64,000 nucleotides of DNA from contig NC_067495.1 in assembly GCF_947179515.1 (NCBI RefSeq), positions 140,939,702 to 141,003,701 on the forward strand, in the 5' to 3' direction. Origin of the DNA: Apodemus sylvaticus. Lineage: Eukaryota > Chordata > Mammalia > Rodentia > Muridae. A program made the position numbers and the translations under genes. The notes beneath the pieces were generated by a model. The model had not been told where the DNA came from, searched no databases, and saw nothing but the letters and a program-made list of their open reading frames with translations. Of this stretch, positions 46,424 through 58,124 are shown piece by piece. Position 1 is the stretch's first letter; each line of letters opens with the position of its first letter.

Positions 46424-47030
46424 AATCAGTCTGGCGGTTTCTCCAAAAACTGGGCACCTCACTTCCAGAAGATCCTGCTATACGACTCCTGGGCATATAT
46501 CCAGAGGATTCCCCACCATGTAATAAGGATACATGCTCTACTATGTTCATAGCAGCCCTATTTATAATTTCCAGATGCTGGAAAGAACCCAGGTATCCCT
46601 CAACAGAAGAGTGGATGCAAAAAAATGTGGTATATCTACACAATGGAGTACAATTCAGCCATTAGAAACAATGAATTCATGAAATTCTTAGGCAAATGGA
46701 TGGAGCTAGAGAACATCATACTAAGTGAGGTAACCCAGACTCAAAAGGTGAACCATGGTATGCACTCACTAATAAGTGGATATTAACCTAGAAAACTGGA
46801 ATACCCAAAACATAATCCACACATCAAATGAGGTACAAGAAGAAAGGAGGAGTGGCCCCTTGTTCTGGAAAGACCCAGTGAAGCAGTATTTGGCAAAACC
46901 AGAACAGGGAAGTGGGAAGGGGTGGGTGGGAGGACAGGGGGAGAGAAGGGGGCTTACGGGACTTTCAGGGAGTGGGGGGCTAGAAAAGGGGAAATCATTT
47001 GAAATGTAAATAAAAAATATATTGAAAAAA
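46424..47030 (+). mobile_element. 5'-truncated L1, plus strand
   Basis: It begins abruptly at AATCAGTCTGGCGG in the ORF2 C-terminal coding region and runs through the ORF2 stop (46784-46786), the short 3' UTR and a small A-run. It is very similar to 39925-40530. No convincing TSD is visible; the 3' A-tail is short (GAAAAAAAACC). Confidence 0.88.
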
Positions 47031-47164
47031 AACCATTAAGATGTCTCTGTATAGATAAAAGGAATCCAATATCAATGAATCCTGTTATAAATAAAATCTT
47101 AGCAGGTACAGATAGGGACATTCTAGCAGACACATCTTCTTCCCATGGAGAATATGCTTCAGTT

Positions 47165-47516
47165 CTCTCAGCTCTGCTTACAGCCCCATGGGAAGAACAA
47201 TGATTTTGGCCACCCAGACACCCCAAGACTCTCAAGGACTGAACCATCAACCAAGGGGCACACCTGTTTCCAGTCAAAAATGTGGCAGAGGAAGGCCTTG
47301 TTGGGCATCAGTGGGAGGAATGGTCCTTGGTCAGGTAAAGGCTCAACAGAAGCCCCAACAAAGGGAAACTGAGGAGGGGAGGTGGGAGTGTGTCGGGTGG
47401 GGGGGGGCATATACGTGGAGGCAGGAGGAGAGGAGGGGTTGGGGGTCTTTGCGGAGGGGGAAAATTGGGAAATGTTTTACCATGACAATGTAAATGAAGA
47501 TGAATAAAATAACAAA
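47165..47516 (+). mobile_element. Long-form L1 3' UTR, 5'-truncated
   Basis: Landmarks: CAGCCCCATGGGAAGAACAA, AAGGACTGAACCATCAACCA, GGCAGAGGAAGGCCTTGTTG, then a G-rich polypurine tract and CAATGTAAATGAAGATGAAT with an A-run. It is the same family as 27270-27640 in the other orientation. It lies about 135 bp after the previous L1 tail but belongs to a different 3' UTR type. Confidence 0.75.
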
Positions 47517-50500
47517 AAAATTGTGCTATATACTTCAAAGTAGCTTTTATAGTCTTTTCATTAAAACAACTGGGAATGGAAGGCAAAGGGTATAGAAATA
47601 TATCATTTAAGCATTTTCTATTCCTCTTAAAATATCAATAATATTTCAATAGATAATAACAAACACACATATTTGGAACATCATCTAAGTTAGCCAAAAG
47701 GATTTTATGCCAAAATTGGTTACTCACTGCAACAAAATTGTTTCCTGTAGACTAATATTAGAACTAGAGGGAGAGATGCTAATATTTACTTTATTGTGCA
47801 GGAAGGAAACTTTTTATTTCCTAATGAGGCCAAAAGTAGACACTTAAAGTTTCTACAACAGGAGAAAGGTAAGCTCCCTATAGGTTGGAATCTTGAGACA
47901 AACTGAGGGTTTTCCAATGCATTTCATCTCAGGTAAAATTCATAATTTTTAACATTTTTGAATAAAGAGGTTCTCAAAATCTAAACCTCTAATTCCCTCT
48001 TTTAAATTGTGGATAATTTTATAACAAGAAATTATAGACATTAGAAGTGGAATACCAATGCTACCTATCTCTTGTTAATAATTTATACTCCAGGAAAGAA
48101 AAAGGTTTGTCTTCCTCCAAAGCAAGTCATTAGTGTATACAAATACTTGTCTATATACCACTTCTTAGGTATGTGACATCAGGTAGACACAATTCTCTCA
48201 TATATGTACTATTCCTTTTATGTCCATATTGCAGATAAAGTAACTGAGGGACAAAGGTTAAGTAACATTTCTCAGGTCAAAAAGCCTGGAAGAGGTGAAA
48301 TTAAAATTCAAACAGTGTACGTCTTGAATGTGTACTTATAAATTATTACTGTATTCTACTACATTTCCAGTGGCTTAAATCCAGAACTTTAATCAAATTT
48401 GTAAAGTTTCTGCAGCTCAAAATGAGGTTAAGAACATAAGCTTGAGGGAAGAAGATGGAGAAACTAATAAGTACTATAATATGACACATGCTATAATAAA
48501 GATTTATGGCAGGTACTGTGTGAGGCAGCACAGGGGGAAAATGCCAAAGTGTCACAGATTGAGTATAGGAGAAAATAGAAACAGAGAGCATAGTTCTTTC
48601 AGCACTAAACACACAGATACCATGTTAACAAGTTTCCAAGGACTTTTTGTTTCCTTGTTTTAGATATTGGGCCACTATAAACAGCTAAGTGATTTAATCC
48701 TACTCTTCTTAATGCAGTGGCCTTCATAGTCTGCTGTAGTATTATTACAGTTTACCTTGGCAGGTATGTGGTATTGAGGTTTGAGTAAATGGAGCTATCA
48801 TATTTTAGACTGACCTTAGTATGAAGCTTAACTCTGCCACCAAATCCAGAAGCTTCCCACAATCTAGTCTCAGCACATGTGATTCCTTTATTATTTTTAG
48901 GTATGTTATACTTTGGGTCATTGTATATTTACTTGTGCTTGTATTTGTACTTGACATTTGTTTTTGCAATTTCATATGACTCATAGTATAAGTGATTCCA
49001 CAAAGAGGGAAATGATAACTTCTTTCCCAAGAGTTTGGTTGATCCCCTTTGAAATTTACCCAAGAATCAACATATGGTTTCAATTCAAGGTTTGTCTGTA
49101 TTTGGTATTTGTGAATGTGTAGCCTTATATAGCTAGTCATGTAGTTAATGAACAGAAATAAACCACATATTCTTGAATGTGGTATCTTAGCAACAGACTA
49201 TTTCTTCCAATCATGCACATATACAGACAGACTGAGAAGCTATATTTGCTTTAAACTGTTGCTAGCAGAGTTGACATCAGTATGAAAATATAGTTTTATA
49301 TTGTTTTCCTCATTCTTAAAAATAATAATTCATGCATGATACTCAGTTAAATAATTGTTTCAGGGAAATTATTACTTTGAACTTTACTTAGAAAATATTT
49401 TAATGGTTAAATTGACAATATTAAAAATATGATAGATGCTCAAATATGCAATTAATTTGTCATATGTAATGTTTACATGTGCAATTATTATAGATATCAT
49501 ATTTGGATATAATTAATTCATTCAAAAATGTTTAAGCTCACCTTATGATATAGGAAATTACCAAGAAAAGAGAAAAACCTGTGAAATTATTGAGGTTATG
49601 AGAGTATTGCCAGCTTGTTTTGATGTGAGGATGTACTCAAAGGTAAAATAACTGAAGGCACAGATAATATAGCATGTGATTAAGTGCAAGCCTGGAAAAT
49701 CTTAAAGCAAGGTCCACTTTGCAAAAGGACACTTTTAGGAATTTCACACTTTCAAGAAAGAAAAACTGAGTGGAATAGTTAAAATTGGGTTTCTCATCAA
49801 TGGCAGATTGGGTTCGACATGAAGAAAGAAGAAAATATTACATGTATGAAGTTAGGAGTTAGGAAGATCTGTCTTTATATTTAGTTGTCTCATTCGTTCA
49901 TCGCCAAGTCTTTGTTTTAGGAATTTAATAAAAATCACATACTATGGCCTCTGATCATTTTACCACCAACTTTGGATGAAGCTTTCAGTACCAGATATGG
50001 GTTTCCTACTGTGGAGTAGGATTCAAATCCCATCACTGAGTGGCCACATCCTGGTATTACCATCGCACTAGTAGACAATTCTTGCCTGGCTGGTCCCTGG
50101 AATAGTGTGAAGAAAAACAACTGAGTGCATCTTCTTTTACCACAGCACTCTGAATAGTACCATGTCATATCTGTATCTGCAATCTATATATTACATCAAA
50201 TACATGCATTCCTTGAAATAATATACAAGAGATTTATCAAAGAAAGAAAATGCAAAGAAACAGAAACCATTTTCGTATTACGACGATGTTTTACTGAACA
50301 GTTTAAATATTTTAGGAACACCAAACCTCTTCTAGTGCTCAGCAAATTATGTCTTGAAAATCAATGCACTGTATTATACTGTCTCCTATTACAAGGATTA
50401 AATGGTGGTATAATTTTAACTGAGCTAATATTTCAGTTTCAGATTCAAGACAATTATAAATTTATTATGCCCTAAGTCATTAGTGAAATATTTGAATGCA

Positions 50501-51011
50501 GAAATTCTTTGCAGTCTGAGCGATCTAAAAGCGTCCAAATGAGCACACAATAAGCAAAACAAACTGTTGCACTTTGAGTGATTCCTCTCTGCTGAAGATT
50601 TCCAAAGCTTGTTTACTTCAAAGGGAAGACGATGTAAGGGGAGCATCTGTGGAGAAAAGATAGTACTGAAAATGTGGCAAGGAAACTTACTTTGGCTTGA
50701 AGTATTTTGCCAAATCTAAAGATACTGTATTCCATCCGACATGGTGTCATTAAGAAGTCTAAATGAAAACTAGATCACAGAAGTAACAGTGATGTCAGCA
50801 GAGACTTTTTAACATTCTGGGGCTTTTCTATACCCTTTGCTCTTTACCTAAATTGCTTATAATATATTAGGCAATGTAAAAACGAAATTCAAAGTCTAAG
50901 ACACTTGCAATGACAGTGTAGACTTGAATCCATTATCACTTTTAACTTCCCAGATGATTCTGTCTCAAGCTGGGTGAGGAGGGTATGTGCTCAGTAGGGA
51001 GCTGAGGGATT
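47517..51011. other. AT-rich DNA, nothing recognised
   Basis: About 3.5 kb with no recognisable repeat or coding sequence; the longest chance frame is about 111 codons (48805-49140, minus) and has no family features. Confidence 0.5.
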
Positions 51012-51805
51012 TTTCATTTTATCTGCATTATTTTTCATGATAATCTTCAATTTTAACATGCTTTCCTATATATTTCTACTATTTTATCAGAAATGTTTTC
51101 CATGTAAATCTCTGATTTTTATCACAAAATATTTTAATTCTACCTTTAATTAATTTAGAAAAGTTGTTTGTCTACCATTTTATATGTAAAATTTTCCATA
51201 AAATAGTCAATTTTAGCATGGTTTTCTACATATTTCTTGAATTTTATCAGAAATTTTTCCATGTAAATCTTCAATTTTACCTGAAAATGTTTATAATACC
51301 ACTTTCAATCAACTTAGAATTATTTTTAAGCCTACCATTTTACCTGTATAATTTTCCATGATAATCTTTAATTGTAACATGTTTTTCTATATATTTCTTG
51401 AATTTTATCAGAAATATTTTCCATTTAAAACTTCAAAATTATCAGAAAATGTTTATAATTCCACTTATTTAATTTAGTAATACTTTTATACCTACCATTA
51501 TTATATCTATATAAAATTTTCCATGATAATCTTTAATTTTAACATGTTTTTCTAAATTTTTCTACAATATTATCAGAAATACTTTCCACGTAAATCTTCA
51601 ATTCTATCATAAAATGTTTCTACTTCCTTTTTCAACTAATTTAACAATTTTTTGGCTACTATTTACTCTTCAATTTTCCATGAAAGTTGTCAACTTTGAC
51701 TTGTTTTTCTATATATCCCTTCTTCTTTATCAGAAATATTTTCCATGCAAATCTTCAATTTTTTTCAAAAAATGTTTATACTTCCTTTTTCAACAAAATA
51801 ACACG
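51012..51805. repeat. AT-rich tandem array, ~160-bp unit, 5 copies
   Basis: The landmark CAT(G/A)A(T/A)AATCTTCAATTTT occurs, with variation, at 51036, 51197, 51357, 51522 and 51679, giving periods of 161, 160, 165 and 157 bp. Inside each unit a second related block (CCATGTAAATCTTCAATTTT) comes about 65 bp later, so each unit looks like an unequal dimer. Each unit also has TTATCAGAAAT, AAAATGTTTATA and CTACCATTTTA-type blocks. Neighbouring units are roughly 75-80% alike by eye. It is not an L1, LTR or SINE that I know, nor a known satellite that I recognise. Confidence 0.9.
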
Positions 51806-52012
51806 CTTTTCAAAAAAAGACAATCTACACAAAAATACTAAAATAGACTCTATCAGTACTTTAAATTTAAAATGAAATTGTATTGACTCAACATAAGTAT
51901 GTCTTAAACATTGAAATCATGGGGATAAATTATTGTTAATGAGTAGGAGAAAATCAAATGAAAGTGAAATTAAAGATTGACTCATTAGTTTTTGTCACAT
52001 GTCTATACTGGC

Positions 52013-52027
52013 AATTTTCTTTTTTCT
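52013..52027. repeat. L1 target-site duplication, 3' copy
   Basis: AATTTTCTTTTTTCT; its partner at 60376-60390 differs at one base. Confidence 0.8.
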
Positions 52028-52109
52028 TTTTTTTTATTCGATATATTTTTTATTTACATTTCAAATGATATCCCCTTTTCTGGCCCCCCACTCCCCAAAA
52101 GTCCCATAA

Positions 52110-52114
52110 GCCCC
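52110..52114. repeat. ORR1 TSD, left copy
   Basis: GCCCC, repeated at 54094-54098. Confidence 0.85.
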
Positions 52115-52513
52115 TGTCTTAGTCAGGGTTTCTATTCCTGCACAAACATCATGACCAAGAAGCAAGTTGGGGAGGAAAGGGTTTATTGAGCTTACACTTC
52201 CACATTGCAGTTCATCACTAAAGGAAGTAAGGACTGGAACTCAAGCAGGTCAGGAAACAGGAGCTGATGCAGAAGCCATGGAGGGATGTTCCTTACTGGC
52301 TTGATTCCCCTGGCTTGCTCAGCCTGCTCTCTTACAGAATCCAAGAATACCAGCCCAAAGGTAGTACCACCCACAAGGGGCCCTCCCCACTTGATCACTA
52401 ATTGAAAAAATACCTCACAGTTGGATCTAATGGAGGCACTTCCCAAACTGAAGCTCCTTTCTCTGTGATAACTCCAGCCTGTGTCAAGTTGACACACAAA
52501 ACCAGCCAGTACA
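52115..52513 (-). repeat. ORR1 3' LTR
   Basis: Starts TGTCTTAGTC and ends CAGTACA on the plus strand. AATAAA is read from TTTATT near 52183. CTCTTACAG stands in place of the TATAAGAG box. Confidence 0.9.
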
Positions 52514-53673
52514 ATTGACACCTTGTCAACTTGACACACAAAAAAACATCACTATTAAGCCTCAACCCTTACTTTTTTATTCATCTCCAAGATCTAAATT
52601 ACTTTAAAAGTTCCACAGTCTTTACACATTAAACGTTCAATCACTTCAAAATGTCCAATATCTTTAAAATTCAAAGTCGTTTAAAAATTCAAAGTCTCTC
52701 AGCTGTGGGCTCCACTAAAATACTTTCTTCCTACAAGAGGGAAACATATCAGGGCACACTCACAACCAAAAGCAAAACTCAAACTCCAATGGTTCAATGT
52801 CTGGGATCCAACTCACAATCTTCTGGGCACCTCTAAGTACGTGCATCACTTCTCCAGCTCTGCCCTTTGTAGCACACAGCTTGTCTTCTAGGCTCCAGCT
52901 GCCTGTACTCCACTGCTGCTGCTGTTCTTGGTGGTCATTGCATGGTACTGGTATCTCCAAAACACAGCTATCTTCCACTGTAATTAGGCTTCACCAATAG
53001 TCTTTCACAGGCTCTCTTCATGGTGACAAGCCTATGCTCCTATGCATGACCACTTCAAGTCCTGGGCTGATAATTGTAACTGAGGCTGCACCTTCACCAA
53101 TGGCCTTCCGTGGCCTCTCACTGTGCCAAGAGCCTCAGCTCTGCTTCATGACCCTTTCATGCCTTCAAAACCAGTACCATCTGGGTGACTCTTATACTGT
53201 ACCAAGTCCTACCAAGTCCAGCCACAGCACAAAATACAACTGTGGCTATCTCTGGAACACACTCTCTGTGCTCTCAGAAAACACTGCCAAGAAGAGTTCA
53301 TCTCAGTGATGCTGGTCTCTTCCTAATCAGCACTAATTTCTTAGCTCCAGCTAACCAGCATCAATAGTCCCAGTAACACAAAGGTTTGCTTTAGTGGTTC
53401 AGGTATCTTATTAATCACAGCTGATTCTTCAGCCCCTGCTAACCAAAACAACAGAATCTTCACAATCAAAACATGGCCACTGTAAGAATCTTTAATCTTC
53501 CCTCTGAAATTTCACAAACCAGGCCTCCATCTTCTGCACTGTTCCCAACATTATCTTCCAAGTTCTTACAGAACATTCCACAGAGCTCTTCACACTGAAT
53601 GGATAATCTAGCCCAAAGTTCCAAAGTCCTTCCACAGTCCTCCCCAAAACAGGGTCAGGTAGTCAGAGGAATA

Positions 53674-53692
53674 CCCCACTACGCTGGTACCA
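53674..53692 (-). other. Leu-type primer-binding site
   Basis: TGGTACCAGCGTAGTGGGG on the minus strand, 3 nt from the 5' LTR. The TGGTACCAG start is that of the tRNA-Leu site used by ERVL elements. Confidence 0.85.
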
Positions 53693-53695
53693 ATT

Positions 53696-54093
53696 TGTCT
53701 TAGTCAGGGTTTCTATTGCTGCACAAACATCATGACTAAGAAGCAAGTTGTGGAGGAAAGGGTTTATTGAGTTTACACTTACACATTGAAGTTCATCACT
53801 AAAGGAAGTCAGGACTGGAACTCAAGCAGGTCAGGAAGCAGGAGCTGATGCAGAGACCTTGGAGGGATGTTCCATATTGGCTTGCTTCCCCTGGCTTGCT
53901 AAGCCTGCTCTCTTATAGAACCCAATAATACCAGCCCAGGGATGGTACCACCCACAAGGGGCCCTCGCCCTTGATCACTAATTTGGAAAATGCCTCACAG
54001 TTGGATCTCATGGAGGCACTTCCCCAACTGAAGCTGATTTCTCTGTGATAACTCCAGCCTGTGTCAAGTTGACACACAAAACTAGCCAGTACA
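53696..54093 (-). repeat. ORR1 5' LTR
   Basis: 398 bp. Sense TATA-like box TTCTATAAGAGAG near 53913 and AATAAA near 53764. It ends at the GCCCC TSD. Confidence 0.9.
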
Positions 54094-54098
54094 GCCCC
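54094..54098. repeat. ORR1 TSD, right copy
   Basis: GCCCC, after which the L1 3' UTR resumes. Confidence 0.85.
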
Positions 54099-54259
54099 TT
54101 CCCTCCCCCTGTTCTCCCACCCACCCCTTCCTACTTCCCTGTTCTGATTTTGTCCTATACTGCTACACTGAGTCTTTCCAGAACAAAGGGCCACTCCTCC
54201 ATTCTTCTTGTACCTCGTTTGATGTGTGGATTATGTTTTGGGTATTCCAGTATTCTAGG

Positions 54260-57200
54260 CTAATACCGACTTATTAGTGAGTGCGTAGCATGATTGATCT
54301 TTTGAGACTGGCTTACCTCACTTAGGATGATGTTCTCCAGTGCTATCCCTTTGCCTAAGAATTTAATGAATTCATTGTTTCTAATGGCTGAATAGTACTC
54401 CATTGTGCATATATACCACATTTTTGCATCCATTCTTACGTTGAGGGATACGTGGGTTCTTTCCAGCTTCTGGCTATTATAAATAGGGCTGCTATGAACA
54501 TAGTGGAACATGTATCCTTATTACATGCTGGGGAATCCTCTGGGTATATGCCCAGGAGTGGTATAGCACGATCTTCCAGAACTGAGGTGCCCAGTTTTCT
54601 AAGGAAACACCAGACTGATTTCCAGAGTAGTTGTACCAATTTTCAACCCCACCAGCAGTGGAGTAGTGTTCCTCTTTCTCCACATCCTCAACAACACCTG
54701 CTGTCTCCTCAATTTTTAATCTTAGCCATTCTGACTGGTGGAAGGTGAAATATTAGGGTTGTTTTGATTTGCATTTCTCTAATGACAAATAAAGTTGAAC
54801 ATGTTTTAAGATTCTTCTCTTTTATCCGAAGTTCTTTAGGTGAAAATTCTTAGTTTAACTCTGAACCTCATTTTTTAATAGGGTTATTTGGTTTTCTGGG
54901 GTCTAACTTCTTGAGTTCTTTCTATATATTGGATATTAGCCCTCTATCTGATGTAGGGTTGGTGAAGATCTCTTCCCAATTTGTTGGTTGCCCATTTGTC
55001 CTTTTGATTGTGGCCTTTGCCTTATAGAAACTTTGTAATTTTATGAGGTTCCATTTGTCAATTCATGATCATAGAGCATATGCTATAGGTGATCTGTTCA
55101 GAAATCTTACCCCTGTACTGATGTCCTAAAGGGTCTTCCCCAGTTTCTTTTCTATTAGCTTCAGAGTGTCTGGCTTTATGTGTAGGCCCTTGATCCATTT
55201 GGAGTTGAGCTTAGTACAAAGAGACAAGGATGGATCAATTCGCATTCTTCTGCATGCTGACCTCCAGTTGAACCAGCACCATTTGTTGAAAATGCTATCT
55301 TTTTCACATTGGATGTTTTCAGCCCCTTTGTCGAGGATCAAGTGGAGATAGGTGTGTGGGTTCATTTCTGGATCTTCAATCCTGTTCCATTGATCTACCT
55401 GCCTGTCACTGTACCAATACCATGCATTTTTTAGCACTATTGCTCTGTAGTATTGCTTGAGGTCAGGGATACTGATACCCCCAGAATTTCTTTTATTGTT
55501 GAGAATAGTTTTAGCTATCCTGGGTTTTTTGTTATTCCAGATAAATTCTTTCTAACTCTGTGAAGAACTGAGTTGGAATTTTTATGGGTATTGCATTGAA
55601 TCTGTATATTGCTTTTGACAAAATGGTCATTTTAACTATATTAATCCTGCCGATCCATGAGCATGGGAGGTTTTCCCATTTTTTGAGGTCTTCTTCCATT
55701 TCCTTCTTCATAGTCTTGAAGTTCTTGTCATACAGGTCTTTCACATGTTTGGTAAGAGTCACCCCAAGGTACTTTATACTGTTTGTGGCTATTGTGAATG
55801 GGTTCATTTCCCTAATTTCTTTCTCAGCCTGCTTATCCTTTGAGTATAGGAAGGCTACTGATTTGCTTGAGTTTTTTTTTTTTTTTTTTGTTTTTTTGTT
55901 TTTTTTTGTTTTTTTATAACCTGCCACTTTGCTGAAGTTGTTTATCAGCTGTAGGATTTCTCTAGTGGAGTTTTTTGGGTCACTTAGGTAGACTATCATA
56001 TCATCTGCAAATAATGATAGTTTGACTTCCTTTCCAATTTGTATCCCTTTGACCTCCTTATGTTGTCTAATTGCCCAAGCTAGTACCTCAAGTACAATAT
56101 TGAAAAGATAAGGAGAAAAGGGGCAGCCCTGTCTAGTTCCTGATTCTCGTCGGATTGCTTCTAGTTTCTCTCCATTTAGTTTGATGCTGGCTACAGGTCT
56201 GCTGCATATTGATTTTACTATGTTTAGGTGTGGGCCTTGAATTCCTGTTCTTTCCAAGACTTTAAGCATGAAAGGATGCTGAATTTTCTCAAATGCTTTT
56301 TCAGCATCCAGTGAAATGACCATGTGGTTTTTTCTTTGTGTTTGTTTATGTAGTGGATTGTATTGATGGATTTCTGTATATTGAACCAACCCTGCATCCC
56401 TGGAATAAAGCCTACTTGATCATGGTGGATGGTCCTTTTATGTGTTCTTGGATTTGGTTGTCAAGAATTTTATTGAGTATTTTTGCATCGATGTTCATAA
56501 GGGAAATTGGTGTGAAGTTCTCTTTCTTTGTTGGATCTTTGTGTGGTTTTGGTATCAGTGTAATTGTGGCTTCATAGAAGGAATTGGGTAGTGTTCCTTC
56601 TGTTTCTATTTTGAGGAATAGTTTGAAGAGTATTGCTGTTAGGTCTTCTTTGAAGGTCTGATAGAATTCTGCACTGAAACAATCTGGTCCTGTGCTTTTT
56701 TGGTTGGAAGACTTTCTATGACCCCTTCTATTTCTTTAGGGATTATGGGACTGTTTAGATGATCTGTTTGCTCTTGATTTAATTTTGGTATTTGGTATTT
56801 GTCTAGGAAATTGTTCATTTCCTCCAGATTCTCCAGTTGTGTTGATTATAGGCTTTTGTAGTAGGATCTGATGATTTTTTTGGATTTCCTCAGTTTCTGT
56901 TGTTATATCCCCCTTTTCATTTCTATTTTTATTAATTTGGATACTTTCTCTGTGCCCTTTGGTCAGTCTGGCTAAGGGTTTATCTATCTTGTGATTTTTT
57001 GAAAGAACCAGCTCCTGGATTCGTTGATTCTTTGTATGGTACTCTTTGTTTCCACTTGATTGATTTCACCCCTGAGTTTGATGATTTCCTGCCTTCTACT
57101 CCTCCTGGGGGAATTGGCTTCTTTTTGTTCCAGGGCTTTCAGGTGTGTCATTAAGCTGCTAGTGTATGCTATCTCCATTTTCTTTTTGCAGGCACTCAGG

Positions 57201-58075
57201 GCTATGAGTTTTCCTCTTAGCATTGCTTTCACTGGGTACCAAAAATTTGGGTATGTTGTGCCTTCATTTTCATTAAATTCTAAAAAGTCTCTGATTTCTT
57301 TCTTTATTTCTTCTTTGGCCAAGGTGTCATTGAGTAGAGTATTGTTCAGCCTCCATGTATACCTGGGCTTTCTGTTGTTTTTGTTGCTATTGAAAACCAC
57401 TCTTACTCCATATTGATCTGATAGGAGGCATGGGATTAGTTCGATCTTCTTATATTTGTTGAGGTCTGTTTTGTTACCAATTATATGGTCGATTTTAGAA
57501 AAGGTACCATGAGGTGCTGAGAAAATATCAGTCAAATCCAATTGGTCCAAAGCTTCAATTAGTTTTACTGTGTCCCTGTTTAGTTTCTGTTTTCCTGATC
57601 GGTCCATTGAAGAGAGTGGAATGTTGAAGTCACCCACAATTATTGTGTTAGGTGCAATGTGTGCTTTGAGCTTTAATAAAGTTTCTTTTACAAATGAGGG
57701 TGCCCTTGCATTTGGCGCATAGATGTTCAGAATTGAAAGTTCTTCTTGGTGGATTTTCCTTTGATCAGCAAGATGTGTCCTTCTGTGTCTCTTTCCATGA
57801 CTTTAGGTTGGAAAATCAATTTTATCTGATATTAGAATGGCTACTTCAGCTCCTTTCCTGAGACCATTGTCTTGTAAAATTGTCTTCTAGCCTTTTACTC
57901 TAAGGTAGTTTTTGTCTTTGACACTGAGGTGTGTCTCCTGTATGCAACAAAATGTAGGGGCCCGTTTCCTTGTCCAGTCTATTAGTCTATGTCTTTTTAT
58001 TGGGAAATTGAGTCCATTGATGTTAAGAGATATTAAGGAATAGTGATTATTACTTCCTGTCATTTTTGATGTCAT
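54260..58075 (-). pseudogene. L1 ORF2 pseudogene, near full length
   Basis: It starts MTSKMTGSNNHYSLISLNIN at 58075. The endonuclease has TFCCIQETHL and MGDFNIPLSSMDRSG, then LSDQYGV, where the His of Ser-Asp-His is Gln. About 13 residues before FSAPHGTF are deleted in frame relative to the 6507 copy. RT (55532-56389) has TRQGCPFSPYLFN and LSLFADDMIVYL (catalytic Asp pair), followed by a poly-A expansion reading as Lys-rich. C-terminal pieces are at 55126-55437, 54436-54683 and 54260-54511, ending HSLISRY. There are at least five frame breaks. Products would be the L1 endonuclease/RT if intact. Confidence 0.93.
55871..55918 (-). repeat. Poly-A expansion inside RT-domain coding sequence
   Basis: T20 G T7 G T9 G T7 on the plus strand, where the sibling copy near 38680 has only GTTAATTTTGTATCC. 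On the coding strand it adds a Lys/Asn/Thr run between VAGYK and NSSKSVAF while keeping the frame. Confidence 0.88.
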
Positions 58076-58124
58076 TTTTATATTTGAGTGATTATCTTCT
58101 TTTGGGGTTGATGAAAGAAGGTAA

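Larger units (their letters stand above)
52115..54093 (-). mobile_element. Complete ORR1-type MaLR element nested in L1
   Basis: 3' LTR 52115-52513, internal 52514-53695, 5' LTR 53696-54093, all minus strand. The 5-bp TSD GCCCC (52110-52114 and 54094-54098) is exact and fits ERVL-type integration. The Leu-type primer-binding site is well kept. The LTRs differ at about 8% of positions by eye. The internal region is non-coding, as expected for MaLRs, and clearly homologous to 35841-36992. Confidence 0.92.
52028..54259 (-). mobile_element. L1 3' UTR, split by ORR1
   Basis: L1 3' UTR pieces are 52028-52114 and 54099-54259. Removing the insert and one GCCCC copy restores a continuous 3' UTR that matches 6507-6755. 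The total is about 245 bp. Confidence 0.88.

Noticed and set aside
46387..47060. TSD for the 46424 L1
   Set aside because: CTATAG and GTATAG near the two ends are too short and offset to be convincing.
51012..51805. CRISPR-like array
   Set aside because: Units are ~160 bp, diverged throughout and contiguous, with no conserved short repeat or unique spacers, in a mammalian genome.
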